From Fidelibacterota bacterium 46_43 (GTDB lineage Bacteria; Fidelibacterota; Fidelibacteria; Fidelibacterales; Fidelibacteraceae), in assembly GCA_001509335.1 (NCBI GenBank), contig LGGY01000028.1, forward strand, positions 1 through 7,373: 7,373 bases of DNA, read 5' to 3'. Shown in pieces: positions 7,193 to 7,373 of the stretch; the stretch's first letter is position 1, and every line of letters starts with the position of its first letter. Made by a program: the position numbers and the translations under genes. The notes under the pieces are model-generated. The model had not been told where the DNA came from, searched no databases, and saw only the letters and a program-made list of their open reading frames with translations.

Positions 7193-7373
7193 CTACTGTA
7201 CATGGACTGTTTCAGTTTCCGTTCCTACTTCATTCCTGCTGTTTCTCACTTCCAGTCTGATTGTTTTATCCCCGGTTGAATCATAACTGTGTGTCTCTGT
7301 TTTTGAAGTATCATACGGTGTATCCCATGTACCGTCATCTTCCCAATCCCAGCGGTACTCCAGATTATATTTA
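7193..7373 (-). CDS. PKD-domain protein, C-terminal end only (5' end outside window)
   Basis: Reading the - strand from 7372 gives 59 uninterrupted codons ending in TAG at 7195-7193. The translation contains 'YRWDWEDDGTWDT', then 'THSYDSTGDKTIRLEVRNS' and 'TETETVHVQ'. This is the second half of a PKD domain: the W-D-(W/F)-x-D-D-G strand, the H-x-Y followed by Gly, and a final 'T-[IV]-x-L-x-V' strand. PKD domains are Ig-like spacer or adhesion modules in exported and surface proteins, including lipoproteins. The protein ends right after the PKD domain with no YPNPF-type sorting tail, so T9SS export through a type A tail is unlikely; what lies N-terminal is unknown. It converges on the four-gene unit and shares its terminator. 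The piece is short because the window ends, not because the gene is visibly broken. Confidence 0.82.
   Translation of the reverse strand, partial: KYNLEYRWDWEDDGTWDTPYDTSKTETHSYDSTGDKTIRLEVRNSRNEVGTETETVHVQ

Overview
The window reads as a piece of chromosome from a Gram-negative bacterium of the Fibrobacterota-Chlorobiota-Bacteroidota (FCB) assemblage. It is most likely a non-Bacteroidetes member such as Marinimicrobia, Calditrichota, Ignavibacteria or a KSB1-like lineage; this is inferred from protein style, not from a marker gene. The pointers are a type IX secretion (T9SS) sorting tail of the 'NYPNPFNPST' kind, a TonB-dependent receptor with an N-terminal carboxypeptidase-regulatory-like domain, a PorV/UPF0164-type outer-membrane protein, and recognisable Shine-Dalgarno sequences before two of the genes. 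Nearly all of the window codes for cell-envelope or exported proteins. I see no tRNA, rRNA, CRISPR array, insertion sequence or riboswitch.

Layout. (1) Positions 1-504 hold the 3' end of a secreted T9SS cargo gene with an OB-fold-like segment and a C-terminal sorting domain; it is followed by a hairpin terminator at about 521-551. (2) A 180-base intergenic stretch (505-684) holds that terminator and presumably the promoter of the next unit. (3) Four genes on the + strand follow closely, spaced by a 4-base overlap, 21 bases and 8 bases: a large lipoprotein (685-2187), a TonB-dependent receptor (2184-4886), a PorV-like beta-barrel (4908-5894) and a second lipoprotein with NHL/beta-propeller-like repeats (5903-7099). 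(4) A perfect 32-nt palindrome (7126-7157) closes this unit. (5) From the right edge a convergent gene enters on the - strand; only its last 59 codons are present (stop at 7193-7195) and they encode the end of a PKD domain.

How the genes may work together. The four-gene unit looks like one operon for an outer-membrane assembly: a TonB-powered channel without any SusD partner in view, a PorV-like barrel and two lipoproteins, one ending in a possible amidotransferase-like (Rossmann-type) domain and the other propeller-like. The substrate cannot be read from the sequence. A joint role in uptake, surface-protein handling or secretion is inference from gene order. The main oddities are a probable frameshift near the 3' end of the last lipoprotein gene, the SusD-less receptor/PorV/lipoprotein grouping, and a catalytically uninterpretable C-terminal domain in the first lipoprotein.
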